Shown: positions 18,281 through 27,141 of the stretch, one piece after another
How the letters are laid out: each line of letters begins with the position of its first letter
Numbering within the stretch: position 1 is the stretch's first letter
DNA from: Kribbella aluminosa
GTDB taxonomy: Bacteria > Actinomycetota > Actinomycetes > Propionibacteriales > Kribbellaceae
DNA length: 64,000 nt
Reading direction: 5' to 3'
NCBI RefSeq assembly: GCF_017876295.1
Contig: NZ_JAGINT010000001.1
Span: forward strand, 3,038,001-3,102,000
Notes under the pieces: generated by a model
Seen by the model: the letters and a program-made list of their open reading frames with translations, nothing else
Database searches by the model: none
What the model was told of the DNA's origin: nothing
Position numbers and translations under genes: made by a program

Positions 18281-18712
18281 GTGGACGAAGTCGATCGCGC
18301 GATCCTCGGCGTACTCGAGACGGACGGCCGGATCAGCAACGCCGACCTGGCAGCCCGGGTCGGGTTGTCGCCGTCGCCGTGCCTGCGCCGCGTGCAACGG
18401 CTCGAGCGGGCCGGGGTCATCCGCGGCTACCGGGCGCTCATCGATCCCGCCGCGATCGGACGTGGGCTCCGGGTGCTCGCCGGTATCCGGTTGGTCCGGC
18501 ACGCGCGTGATGACGTCGCCGCGTTCGAACGTGCCGTCGTCGAGCTGCCCGAGGTCGTGTACTGCCATCACGTCACGGGCAACTTCGACTACCTGCTGCA
18601 GGTCGAGGTCGCCGATCTTCCGGCCTACGAGGAATTCCACGCCCACCAGCTCGCGGCTTTGCCCGCGGTGGCGACGGTCACGAGCTACGTCACGATGAAG
18701 ACGCTGGGCTGA
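18281..18712 (+). CDS. Lrp/AsnC-family transcriptional regulator
   Basis: A 143-residue Lrp/AsnC protein. It starts at GTG 18281 (VDEVDRAILGVLETDGRISN). The helix-turn-helix is NADLAARVGLSPSPCLRRVQ, and the C-terminal RAM ligand-binding domain includes VLAGIRLVRH, VVYCHHVTGNFDYLLQVEV and the closing TSYVTMKTL. Length is normal for the family. It is divergent from the PLP enzyme/amidohydrolase/PhzF operon, which it probably controls, with an amino acid as effector. Confidence 0.93.
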   Translation: MDEVDRAILGVLETDGRISNADLAARVGLSPSPCLRRVQRLERAGVIRGYRALIDPAAIGRGLRVLAGIRLVRHARDDVAAFERAVVELPEVVYCHHVTGNFDYLLQVEVADLPAYEEFHAHQLAALPAVATVTSYVTMKTLG

Positions 18713-18719
18713 GGGCGAG

Positions 18720-18740
18720 ACACCCGCGGGACAAGGGTGT
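18720..18740 (+). terminator. weak stem-loop after the Lrp gene
   Basis: ACACCC and GGGTGT pair across a nine-base loop eight bases downstream of the Lrp stop. There is no T-run, as is common in high-GC actinobacteria, so a terminator role is only possible. Confidence 0.25.
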
Positions 18741-18782
18741 GGCGGGCTCGTCGAAGCCGAGGACTTGAGCCATCCTGGGAGT

Positions 18783-19217
18783 ATGAGCATGTTCAGTCAG
18801 ATCCTTCGGGTGCACCAATGGATCTACGAGCACACCGACGGGCTCCTCGGCCACAAGCTGCTGTTCGGCAACCCGACATTGTTGCTGCGGACGACCGGCC
18901 GGCGAAGCGGCGTACAGCGGACCAACGGACTCACCTATGCCCGGGACGGCGACGCCTACCTGGTGGTCGCATCCAAGGGCGGGTCGGACAAACCGCCGGC
19001 CTGGTTGCTGAACCTCGAGGCCGACCCGAACTGCGAGATCCAGGTCGGCCGCCGACGGTACGCCGTCACAGCCCGCCCGACCTTGCCCGACGACCCCGAC
19101 TACGCCCGCCGCTGGGATCTCGTGAACCAGAACAACCACGACAGGTACCGCGAGTACCAAACCAAAACCACCAGACCGATCGCACTCGTCGAACTCCGCC
19201 CGAAACCCCTCAGCTGA
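18783..19217 (+). CDS. F420-type nitroreductase (DDN family)
   Basis: A 144-residue member of the deazaflavin-dependent nitroreductase (DDN/Rv3547-like) family, small split-barrel proteins that use reduced F420. Typical stretches are LLLRTTGRRSGVQRTNGLTY, LVVASKGGSDKPPAWLLNLE and DPNCEIQVGRRRY. ATG 18783 with GGGAG before it is the likely start. It stands alone between the Lrp gene and a convergent LacI gene. A second paralogue is at 27142. The physiological substrate is unknown. Confidence 0.88.
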   Translation: MSMFSQILRVHQWIYEHTDGLLGHKLLFGNPTLLLRTTGRRSGVQRTNGLTYARDGDAYLVVASKGGSDKPPAWLLNLEADPNCEIQVGRRRYAVTARPTLPDDPDYARRWDLVNQNNHDRYREYQTKTTRPIALVELRPKPLS

Positions 19218-19246
19218 GGAACTCCACGGCGCAACCGGGGCTGCTG

Positions 19247-20272
19247 CTACGAGAGCTGGAACTTCTCCCGAGGTGAGCGGCCGGCGGTACTTTCGCGGAT
19301 CGTCAGTGACCACGGTACGTCGACCTGTACGCCGTCGTCGCAGCCGTCGGTCAGGAGTCCGACCGCGCTGCGGACCAGCGCCTCCACGTCGGGCGTGATC
19401 GTGGTGAGCGACGGCGTACTGAACGCGGCCTGCCGGATCCCGTCGAAACCGGCGATCGCGATCTCGTCCGGAACTGCCACGCCGGCCTCGTAACAGGCCC
19501 GGATCGCGCCGAGAGCCATCAGGTCGTTGAAGCAGACGACGGCGTCCGGACGTTCGTCGCACTCGAGCAGCGTCGACATCGCCCGGCGGCCGGATTCCTG
19601 GTCGTACTTGCGGACGCCCAGCAGTAGTTGCCGGTCGAAGGCCAGGCCCGCGGCGTCGAGTGCGTCGATCACGCCGCGGAAGCGCAGCAGCCCCGTGCCG
19701 ATGGTCCGGTCGTGTTCCCAGTGCCCGATGACCGCGATCCGTTTGCGGCCGGTGGCGATCAGGTGCTCGGTCACGGCGCGCGACGCCGCCACCGAGTCCA
19801 CCGCGACGCGCGACCAGCCTGGCGGCGGTTCGCGCTCGCCGAGCAGCACCATCGGCTGGCTCGGTGAGCGTTCCGCCAGCTCCGGACCGGACAGGCTCAG
19901 CGGTGAGAACAGGATGCCGTCGATCATGTGGGTCTGCGCGCCGCGCAGTACCAGCTGCTCGTGGTGCCGGGTCCCGCCGGTGCTCTCCAGCAGTCCCAGG
20001 TAACCACGTTCGACGCACACCTGCGTGAAGAGCGCGGCGAGTTCGGCGAAGTACGGCGCCTCGAGTTCGGGGACGACGAGAGCGAGGAAGCCGCCGCGGC
20101 CGTACTTGAGCTGGCGTGCGGAGAGGTTCGGCCGGTATCCGAGTGCGGTGATCGCCTCCAGGACGCGGGCTCTGGTCGCGGGCCGGACATGCGGTTTCCC
20201 GTTGACGACGTTCGAGACAGTTCGCACCGAGACGCCGGCCTGTACGGCGACATCGCGCAACCTCACGGCCAT
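19247..20272 (-). CDS. LacI-family regulator of the arabinofuranosidase operon
   Basis: A 341-residue LacI/GalR regulator with helix-turn-helix VRLRDVAVQAGVSVRTVSNV, hinge NLSARQLKYGRGGFLALVVP and a sugar-sensing domain (MIDGILFSPLSL, RIAVIGHWEHDRTIG, AVVCFNDLMALGAIRACYEA, IAGFDGIRQAAFSTPSLTTI). It is divergent from the GH51 arabinofuranosidase gene, with a 19-base operator-like palindrome in between, so it very probably represses that operon. Arabinose or an arabino-oligosaccharide is the expected inducer, by inference. Confidence 0.92.
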   Translation of the reverse strand: MAVRLRDVAVQAGVSVRTVSNVVNGKPHVRPATRARVLEAITALGYRPNLSARQLKYGRGGFLALVVPELEAPYFAELAALFTQVCVERGYLGLLESTGGTRHHEQLVLRGAQTHMIDGILFSPLSLSGPELAERSPSQPMVLLGEREPPPGWSRVAVDSVAASRAVTEHLIATGRKRIAVIGHWEHDRTIGTGLLRFRGVIDALDAAGLAFDRQLLLGVRKYDQESGRRAMSTLLECDERPDAVVCFNDLMALGAIRACYEAGVAVPDEIAIAGFDGIRQAAFSTPSLTTITPDVEALVRSAVGLLTDGCDDGVQVDVPWSLTIRESTAGRSPREKFQLS

Positions 20273-20312
20273 ACAGGGATTCTAACGATGAAGATTTCTG
20301 GTGGCCGAGCCG

Positions 20313-20341
20313 TTGACAGGCTGTTTGCACCCGTTGCAAAC
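20313..20341 (+). promoter_or_regulatory. promoter with overlapping LacI operator
   Basis: TTGACA at 20313-20318 is a perfect -35 hexamer. A 19-base inverted repeat follows at 20323-20341 with perfect 7-base arms GTTTGCA and TGCAAAC around a 5-base centre CCCGT, covering the spacer and the -10 position. A repressor bound here would block RNA polymerase. The site is 51 bases upstream of the GH51 start and also close to the divergent LacI gene. Confidence 0.65.
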
Positions 20342-20391
20342 TTCACGCACCGCGGGCGTTACATCGTTGGAACCTCGTGTGAGGACGGTCC

Positions 20392-21894
20392 ATGATCACT
20401 TCCACGATCGATCCGGCGTTCACCGTCGGTCAGGTCAATTCGCTGCTGTTCGGAACCTTCGTCGAGCATCTCGGTCGGTGCGTCTACACCGGGATCTACG
20501 AACCTGCCCATCCCACCGCCGACGCCGACGGGTTCCGGGGTGACGTCGCGGCGCTGGTGCGCGAGCTCGGCGCCACCGTCGTGCGCTACCCCGGCGGCAA
20601 CTTCGTCTCGAACTACCGCTGGGAGGACGGCGTCGGGCCGCGCGACCAGCGGCCGCGGGTGCTCGACCTGGCCTGGCGTTCGATCGAGACCAACCAGGTC
20701 GGCACCGACGATTTCCTTGCCTGGTGCAACCGTGTCGGCATCCAGCCGATGCTTGCCGTCAACCTCGGCAACCGCGGCCTGGCCGAGGCGGTCGACTATC
20801 TGGAGTACGTCAACGGCACGGCCGGGACGCGGTATGCCGACCAGCGGGTCGGCAACGGCTACGCCAAGCCCTGGGACGTCCGGCTCTGGTGCCTCGGCAA
20901 CGAGATGGACGGCCCGTGGCAGATCGGGCACAAGACCCCGCTGGAGTACGCGCGCGTCGCACAGGAGGTCGCGCGGGCGTACAAGACCTTCGACGCGGAC
21001 CTCCAGCTGGTCGCCTGCGGCTCCTCGAACACCACGATGCCGACGTTCGGCGAGTGGGAACGCGTCGTCCTCGAGCACTGCTTCGACGACGTCGAGCTGA
21101 TCTCCGCGCACGCGTACTACGAGCCGGTCGGCGGCGACGAGGTGTCGTTCCTGGCCGCCTCGACGCACATGGACCGCTTCATCCGGGACGTGGTCGCGAC
21201 CGCCGACCACGTCGCGGCGATGCGGCGTTCGGAGAAGCGCATCAACGTGTCGTTCGACGAATGGAACGTCTGGTTCGCCGCGCGGCACGGAGAGCAGGAG
21301 GTGGAGCGGACCGAGGCGTCCGAGGCACCCGAGCTCATCCAGGACGTCTACAACGCGCTCGACGCGGTCGTGGTCGGATCGTTGCTGATCACGCTGCTGC
21401 GCAACACCGATCGAGTCGGAGTGGCCTGCCAGGCGCAACTGGTGAACGCGATCGCCCCGATCCTCACCGTCGAGGGCGGGACCGCGTGGCGGCAGACGAT
21501 CTTCCATCCGTTCGCGCTGACCGCGAGGCATGCGCGCGGCACGGTACTCGTGCTCGCCGGCGACCACGGCCGGATCGACACACCGGCGTACGGCGAGGTC
21601 GAACAGGTCTGGGCCGTCGCGACGTACGACGCCGAGTCCGGCGACCTCGCGGTCTTCGCGGTCAACCGGTCGCTGACCGACGCCGCCTCCTGGACGGTCC
21701 GGCTCGGCGCGTTCGGCGACCTCCGGCTGGTCGAACACCTGACCCTCGCCGAGGACGACCGCAACGCCGTCAACTCCGAGGACGCACCGGACCGGGTGGT
21801 CCCGCACCCGGGCGTCTCCGCAGTTGCCGGTAGCAACCTCGAGGTCACGTTGCCGCCGGCGTCGTGGCACTGCATTCGGCTCACGAGCCGTTGA
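20392..21894 (+). CDS. abfA: GH51 alpha-L-arabinofuranosidase
   Basis: A 500-residue retaining alpha-L-arabinofuranosidase of family GH51, of normal length for the bacterial intracellular type. The TIM barrel starts with NSLLFGTFVEHLGRCVYTGI, followed by VVRYPGGNFVSNYRWEDGVG. The acid/base Glu is E171 in LWCLGNEMDGPW, and the nucleophile is E290 in NVSFDEWNVWF. The last 130 residues form the C-terminal beta domain. No signal peptide is seen, so it removes arabinofuranosyl residues from imported oligosaccharides. It is the first gene of an operon with its own importer and is controlled by the divergent LacI protein. Symbol given by family usage. Confidence 0.94.
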   Translation: MITSTIDPAFTVGQVNSLLFGTFVEHLGRCVYTGIYEPAHPTADADGFRGDVAALVRELGATVVRYPGGNFVSNYRWEDGVGPRDQRPRVLDLAWRSIETNQVGTDDFLAWCNRVGIQPMLAVNLGNRGLAEAVDYLEYVNGTAGTRYADQRVGNGYAKPWDVRLWCLGNEMDGPWQIGHKTPLEYARVAQEVARAYKTFDADLQLVACGSSNTTMPTFGEWERVVLEHCFDDVELISAHAYYEPVGGDEVSFLAASTHMDRFIRDVVATADHVAAMRRSEKRINVSFDEWNVWFAARHGEQEVERTEASEAPELIQDVYNALDAVVVGSLLITLLRNTDRVGVACQAQLVNAIAPILTVEGGTAWRQTIFHPFALTARHARGTVLVLAGDHGRIDTPAYGEVEQVWAVATYDAESGDLAVFAVNRSLTDAASWTVRLGAFGDLRLVEHLTLAEDDRNAVNSEDAPDRVVPHPGVSAVAGSNLEVTLPPASWHCIRLTSR

Positions 21895-21916
21895 TCCCCT
21901 CAGAAAGGTCCTGACG

Positions 21917-23257
21917 ATGAATGCACCAGATCCTGTGCGGCTCGGCCGCCGGACGCTGCTCGGTGCCGCCGGCGCCGCCGCGGCCGGTCTGACGCTCACC
22001 GCTTGCGGCGGCAGCCACGGGCCAGGCCCGGCCGGCGCAGCGCCCGCGACCGGCAAGGGCGGCGCGGACGGGTACGACGGCCCGAACGTCGAGTTGCAGT
22101 ACTGGAACGGTCTGACCGGCGGCGACGGCCCGGTGATGAAGAAGCTGGTCGCGAACTTCATGGCCGCGAACCCGAAGATCAAGGTCACCACCACGTCGAT
22201 CGCGTGGGCCGATCTCTTCCAGAAGCTGCCGGCCGCGGTGCAGAGCGGCAAGGCTCCGGACATCTGCCTGATGCACACCGCGGACATCGCGACCAACGGC
22301 GCCCGGCGGGTGATTCAGCCGATCGACGACGTGGTGAACGGCCTCAACCTGACGGCCGCCGACTACGCGGACGCGGTCTGGAAGTCGGCGCACTACAAGG
22401 ACTCGCAGTACGCGATCCCGCTCGACATCCACCCGGCGGGGCTCTACTACAACAAGAAGGTGCTGTCCCAGGTCGGTGCCGATCCGGCCAAGCCGCCGAC
22501 CACCAAGGACGAGCTGATGGCGGTCCTGGACAAGTGCAAGTCCAAGGGCGTCCAGGGTTTCTGGGTGAGCGCACTGAGCATCGGCGGGCTGGTCGCCCAG
22601 TCGATGATCTTCCAGAACGGCGGCTACATGATCAGCGACGACGGTACCAAGACCGGCTTCGGTGATCAGCCGGCGATCGACTCGATCACGTTCTTCAAGA
22701 GCCTGATCGATCAGGGCCATTCACCGCAGAACGCCGCCGGTGACGGCGACTGGGTGTCGTTCAGCAACAACAAGTCGGCGTTCATGATCGTCGGTCCGTG
22801 GATGGTGACGCCCTGCAAGACGACGAAGGGCCTGGACTGGGGCTGCGCGCCGATCCCGGTGCTCGGTTCCGAGCAGCAGACCTGGGCCGGTTCGCACTGC
22901 TTCACGCTGCCGCGCCAGGTGCAGGACGACAAGGACAAGGCCGCTGCGTCGCGGTTCTTCATCAACTGGATGAGCCAGCACTCGGTCGGCTGGGCCGAGG
23001 CCGGCATGGTGCCGGCGCGCAAGTCCGTCCGGGAGTCCGCGGACTTCGCGAAGTACACCGAGGTCAAGCAGTTCGAGAAGATGATCGACTGGGCGCACTT
23101 CCCGCCGAACGTGCCGGGCATGTCCGACACCGACCCGGAGTGGACGAAGGCCGTGAGCCTGGCGATGACCGGCAAGCAGCCGATCGACCAGGCCCTGCGC
23201 AACGCGGCGCAGAAGGGCGATCAGATCCTGACCTCGAACAAGAAGAAGTACGGGTGA
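21917..23257 (+). CDS. ABC sugar transporter, Tat-type solute-binding lipoprotein
   Basis: A 446-residue CUT1 solute-binding protein. ATG 21917 follows AGAAAGG. The leader combines a twin arginine (RLGRRTLLGAAGAAAAG) with a lipobox LTAC, so it is probably exported folded by Tat and then lipid-anchored. The mature chain has the family pattern: VELQYWNGLTGGDGPVMKKL, APDICLMHTADIATNGARRV, YAIPLDIHPAGLYYNKKVL and SFSNNKSAFMIVGPWMV. It sits 22 bases after the GH51 gene, and arabino-oligosaccharides are the likely ligand by context. Confidence 0.93.
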   Translation: MNAPDPVRLGRRTLLGAAGAAAAGLTLTACGGSHGPGPAGAAPATGKGGADGYDGPNVELQYWNGLTGGDGPVMKKLVANFMAANPKIKVTTTSIAWADLFQKLPAAVQSGKAPDICLMHTADIATNGARRVIQPIDDVVNGLNLTAADYADAVWKSAHYKDSQYAIPLDIHPAGLYYNKKVLSQVGADPAKPPTTKDELMAVLDKCKSKGVQGFWVSALSIGGLVAQSMIFQNGGYMISDDGTKTGFGDQPAIDSITFFKSLIDQGHSPQNAAGDGDWVSFSNNKSAFMIVGPWMVTPCKTTKGLDWGCAPIPVLGSEQQTWAGSHCFTLPRQVQDDKDKAAASRFFINWMSQHSVGWAEAGMVPARKSVRESADFAKYTEVKQFEKMIDWAHFPPNVPGMSDTDPEWTKAVSLAMTGKQPIDQALRNAAQKGDQILTSNKKKYG

Positions 23258-23264
23258 GCCGGGC

Positions 23265-24158
23265 ATGAGTCGGACCGCGCTGCGGCATTATCGACCGTGG
23301 ACGCCGTACCTGTTCGTCGCCCCGTTCGTCCTGCTGATGCTGACGTTCCTGATCTGGCCGGCGATCCGTGGCGTCTGGATGAGCCTGCACAACTGGGACT
23401 TCATGCTGCCCGGCAAGCCGTGGGTGGGGTTGCAGAACTACCGTGACCTCTTCGACTCCGGATCGGTGATCTTCCAGCCGTTCTGGAACGGGATGCAGAA
23501 CACGTTCCTGTTCGTCCTGATCAGCGTGCCGTTCCTGGTCACGGTCCCGCTGGGGTTGTCGCTGCTGCTGAACCGGAAGTTCCCCGGCCGGACGTTCTTC
23601 CGCGCCGTGATCTTCACGCCGTTCGTGCTCGGGGTCGCCGTGGTCGGTGTCCTGTTCGGGTACCTGTTCGACCCGGAGGTCGGCCTGGTCAACGGCCTGC
23701 TCTCCGGGATCGGGCTGCCGAAGGTCGCCTGGCTGTCGAGCCAGCCGCAGGCGTGGATCACGATCCTGATCACCACGATCTGGTGGACGATCGGCTTCAA
23801 CGCGGTGATCTTCCTGGCCGGGCTGCAGTCCCTGGCGCAGGAGCTGTACGAGGCGGCGGAGCTCGACGGCGCCGGTCGTTGGGGACAGTTCCGGCACATC
23901 ACCCTGCCGGGTCTGCGGAACGTGTTCGTGTTCGTGCTGACCACGACGATCCTGGCCAGCGCGAACCTGTTCGGCCAGCCGTACCTGCTGACCCACGGCG
24001 GGCCGGGGGACAGTACGACGACCGCGATCATGGCGATGACCAACGAAGGTCTGCGGGGCTTCCGGATGGGTACGGCGGCCGCGATGAGCTACGTGCTCGC
24101 GCTCGCGCTGGCGCTGGTGTCGATCGCCAACTTCCTGCTGATGAGGGAGCGCAAGTGA
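23265..24158 (+). CDS. ABC sugar transporter permease (first of pair)
   Basis: A 297-residue CUT1 permease with six hydrophobic helices, beginning HYRPWTPYLFVAPFVLLMLT. The EAA loop is QELYEAAELDGAGRWGQFRH. It starts 7 bases after the binding-protein stop, and its own stop overlaps the next permease start (GTGA at 24155-24158). Confidence 0.93.
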   Translation: MSRTALRHYRPWTPYLFVAPFVLLMLTFLIWPAIRGVWMSLHNWDFMLPGKPWVGLQNYRDLFDSGSVIFQPFWNGMQNTFLFVLISVPFLVTVPLGLSLLLNRKFPGRTFFRAVIFTPFVLGVAVVGVLFGYLFDPEVGLVNGLLSGIGLPKVAWLSSQPQAWITILITTIWWTIGFNAVIFLAGLQSLAQELYEAAELDGAGRWGQFRHITLPGLRNVFVFVLTTTILASANLFGQPYLLTHGGPGDSTTTAIMAMTNEGLRGFRMGTAAAMSYVLALALALVSIANFLLMRERK

Positions 24159-25060
24159 CGACTCTTCAGGATGCGGCAGCCGACCGGACCACGACGCAGC
24201 CCGACGGCGGTGCGGGGCGCCGGCAGCGAGCCTATTCGCGGACCCGCGTCGGACCGCTGACGTACGTCGCGATGACGCTGATCTCGCTGATCTTCGTCCT
24301 GCCGCTGCTGTGGATGCTGCTGACGACGTTCAAGACCGAGACCGATGCCAGGTCGATCCCGATCCACATCATGCCGGGCCAGTGGACGCTGCGGGCGTAC
24401 CACCTGATCTTCGCCGACGCGGCGAACCCGGTGTATCTGTGGCTGGCCAACTCGTTGATGGTCTCGGTCCTGCACATGCTGCTCGTGGTCGCCGTCGCCT
24501 CGATGGCGGCGTACGCGTTGTCCCGGATGGAGTTCGTCGGGCGCAAACTGCTCTTCGGCGTACTGATCGCGACACTGTTCGTCCCGGGCTTCATCTTCTT
24601 CATGCCCAACTACCTGACGATGAGCACGCTCGGTTGGCTGGACAGCATCTGGGCGCTGGTGGTGCCCGGAGCCGCCAACGCGTTCGGCGTGTTCTTCCTT
24701 CGGCAGTTCTTCCTGGCGATCCCGCGGGAGCTGGAGGAGAGTGCGCTGATCGACGGGGCGAACTCCTGGACGATCTTCACCCGGATCGTGCTTCCACTGT
24801 CGAAGCCGGCCCTGGTGACGCTGGCGGTGCTGAGCTTCCTCGGAGCCTGGAACGACTTCGTCTGGCCGGTGTTCGTGCTGTTCAGCCCGGACAAGATGAC
24901 GCTCGCACCGGGCCTGGCGACACTGCAGGGCGCCTACACCACCGACTACCCGGTCGTCATGGCGGGCGCGACCCTGGCCGCCATCCCGGTGCTGATCCTG
25001 TACGTCGTCGTCCAGCGTTACGTCATCGAGGGGGTCGCCAACAGCGGACTGAAGGGCTGA
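24155..25060 (+). CDS. ABC sugar transporter permease (second of pair)
   Basis: A 301-residue CUT1 permease. GTG 24155 is coupled to the previous stop. After a hydrophilic N-terminal tail of about 30 residues there are six membrane helices, with EAA-like loop RELEESALIDGANSWTIF and the usual ending VVQRYVIEGVANSGLKG. It ends only four bases before the stop of a convergent aldo/keto reductase gene, with no separate terminator between them. Confidence 0.93.
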   Translation: MTTLQDAAADRTTTQPDGGAGRRQRAYSRTRVGPLTYVAMTLISLIFVLPLLWMLLTTFKTETDARSIPIHIMPGQWTLRAYHLIFADAANPVYLWLANSLMVSVLHMLLVVAVASMAAYALSRMEFVGRKLLFGVLIATLFVPGFIFFMPNYLTMSTLGWLDSIWALVVPGAANAFGVFFLRQFFLAIPRELEESALIDGANSWTIFTRIVLPLSKPALVTLAVLSFLGAWNDFVWPVFVLFSPDKMTLAPGLATLQGAYTTDYPVVMAGATLAAIPVLILYVVVQRYVIEGVANSGLKG

Positions 25061-25064
25061 CCGC

Positions 25065-25997
25065 TCAGGGCACCTGGTGGCCCGCCGCCCTGAAGAGCTC
25101 GTACCACTCTGCACGGGTCAGCGGGACGTCGGAGCCTTGTGCGGCGCCCGCTACGCGTTCGGGCGTGGTGGTGCCGAGGACGACCTGCATTTGTGCGGGG
25201 TGCCGCGTGATCCAGGCGGTCGCGATCGCGATCGGCGGTACGTCGTACTGCTCGGCGAGGCGGTCGATCACGGCGTTCAGCTCCGGGTAGTCCGGGGAGC
25301 CGAGGAACGGTCCGGTGAAGAAGCCGGCCTGGAACGGGGACCAGGCCTGGACCGTGATGCGGTGGATGCGGCAGTAGTCGAGGACGCCGCCGCCGTCGAT
25401 CACGACGGACTGGTCGAGGCCGGCCATGTTCGCCGCGACTCCCTGCGCGATGATCGGCGCGTGCGTGAGTGACAGCTGCAGCTGGTTGACCACGAGAGGC
25501 TGCCGTACGGCGGTCTTCAGCAGCTCGATCTGCAGCGGCGTGTGGTTGGACACCCCGAAGGCACGGACCTTGCCGCCCGCCGCCAGGTCGTCGAAGGCGC
25601 GCGCGACCTCGGCGGGCTCGACGAGGGCATCGGGGCGATGGATGAGGAGTACGTCGAGGTAGTCGGTGCGCAGCGCCCGCAGCGAGTCCTCGACGGAGGC
25701 GACGAGGTGCTCGTAGGAGGAGTCGTACCCAGCGGCCGGGTCGATGCCGGCCTTGGTCTGGAGGGTGATCTCGGCGCGCTCGGAGGACGTCAGCCGGAGC
25801 GCTTCCGCGAACCGCTCCTCGGCGCCGTGCAGCGCACCGCCGTACACGGCGGCGTGGTCGAAGAAGTCGATGCCGGCGTCGCGGGCGGTGCGGACGAGGG
25901 TGCGGATCTCGTCGTCGGTCTTGTCGCCGATCCGCATCACGCCGAGGGTGACGTTCGGGACGGCGAGGTCGGTGGTGCCGAGAGGCACGGTCTTCAT
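25065..25997 (-). CDS. aldo/keto reductase
   Basis: A 310-residue aldo/keto reductase. The tetrad is seen as FFDHAAVYGG (Asp, Tyr), LQTKAGI (Lys) and LLIHRPDALVEP (His), with NHTPLQIELLKTAV and VLGTTTPERV typical of the YdhF-like branch. It would reduce an aldehyde or ketone with NADPH. It is convergent with the arabinofuranosidase operon and monocistronic, so its substrate is open. Confidence 0.88.
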   Translation of the reverse strand: MKTVPLGTTDLAVPNVTLGVMRIGDKTDDEIRTLVRTARDAGIDFFDHAAVYGGALHGAEERFAEALRLTSSERAEITLQTKAGIDPAAGYDSSYEHLVASVEDSLRALRTDYLDVLLIHRPDALVEPAEVARAFDDLAAGGKVRAFGVSNHTPLQIELLKTAVRQPLVVNQLQLSLTHAPIIAQGVAANMAGLDQSVVIDGGGVLDYCRIHRITVQAWSPFQAGFFTGPFLGSPDYPELNAVIDRLAEQYDVPPIAIATAWITRHPAQMQVVLGTTTPERVAGAAQGSDVPLTRAEWYELFRAAGHQVP

Positions 25998-26076
25998 CGA
26001 GGGTCCTTACGGGTCGTTGTGCCGATGACGACGCGAGCCTACGTCCACACCACCGGAGCCTCCTCCGGCCGGGTGG

Positions 26077-26919
26077 TCAGTTCCAGCTGTCGGTGATCGG
26101 TACCGCGTTGGCGGCGGCGCCGGCGTGCGGCAGGTCGTACATGTCCTCGACGGTGCGCAGTACTCGGAAGTGGTCGATCCGCTCGCTGTAGCTGCCTGCC
26201 TTGACCTGCTGGCCGTTGAAGATCGTCGCGATCCGGTTGCCGCTCGTGTGGTCGTCCTCGTCGAACGTCGTGATCAGCAGGCTGTTGTGCGTCTTGGCCC
26301 ACTGCACGTACCCGTCCAGGTGGCTCTTGAGCCAGCTGTCACCGGTCGCGACCGAGCAGTCGTGCATGTCGTTGCACAGGTTGGGGATGACCCACGACAC
26401 CGTGGGGAGCTGGCTGTAGTCCGTCGGGAAGGCGGTGAACGGCTTGCTGTCCGCCGCCGGCACGTTCGTGAAGTTGACCCACGGTGCGTGCTTGCGGGCG
26501 TAGCGCCCGGATGTGCACGCGGTCGACCCGGTGGACGGCAGGTTCTCCGAGTAGCCCGCGAACGTGAGGCCCTTGGCGATCAGCTGAGCGCCTTCGTTGT
26601 CGGTCGAGAAGCTGTGCGGGCAGGAATCGTCGGTGACGCCTTGGTTCGAGCCCGAGAACAGGTCCAGGTAGTTGGGCTGGCTCGGGTGCTCGATCGCGTA
26701 CGAGCTGGTGAAGTTCGCTCCGCTCGTGGCGAGCTGGTTGAAGTACGGCGCCTGAGGGTTGCCGATGATCGATCCGGCGGACGTGTTCTCGAACAGCACG
26801 ATCACGACATGATCCGGCCGCGGCACACCACCGGCCGCGACAGCGGGTGCTGTTGCGGTCAACGGCGTACAGAGACCGACGATCGAGGCGAGTGCGACTA
26901 CGGGGCGGAGGATGCGCAC
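26077..26919 (-). CDS. secreted phosphoesterase / acid phosphatase
   Basis: A 280-residue protein of the Phosphoesterase family (PF04185; phospholipase C and acid phosphatases of the alkaline-phosphatase superfamily). GTG 26919 is preferred because AAAGGAG lies just before it on the minus strand; an upstream ATG at 27003 would add a poorly placed Arg-rich tail. The leader (RILRPVVALASIVGL...AVAAG) is a Sec signal. Family marks are DHVVIVLFENTSAGSIIG with the metal-binding Glu/Asn, SQPNYLDLFSGSN, SWVIPNLCNDMHDCSV and LITTFDEDDHTSGNRIATI. It is probably extracellular and releases phosphate or head groups; it has no obvious operon partner. Confidence 0.87.
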   Translation of the reverse strand: MRILRPVVALASIVGLCTPLTATAPAVAAGGVPRPDHVVIVLFENTSAGSIIGNPQAPYFNQLATSGANFTSSYAIEHPSQPNYLDLFSGSNQGVTDDSCPHSFSTDNEGAQLIAKGLTFAGYSENLPSTGSTACTSGRYARKHAPWVNFTNVPAADSKPFTAFPTDYSQLPTVSWVIPNLCNDMHDCSVATGDSWLKSHLDGYVQWAKTHNSLLITTFDEDDHTSGNRIATIFNGQQVKAGSYSERIDHFRVLRTVEDMYDLPHAGAAANAVPITDSWN

Positions 26920-27141
26920 CAGGAACTCCTTTCGGGAGCGAACGGTTGGACGCCAGCGTTCGGTACGACGCCGACGACCAACCCACCATGCCTCGAACGA
27001 CACTCCGACACCAGGTGAACACGGTCGGTAAATCCTGAGGATCCTCTCAGCTACGCCACCAGCTCAACAGGTGCGGGTCGACCTCCCCGGCGATGTGCGA
27101 TCGTGAGTGTCGCAACTCGGAGTTGCGGTGGAGGGGTGGAG

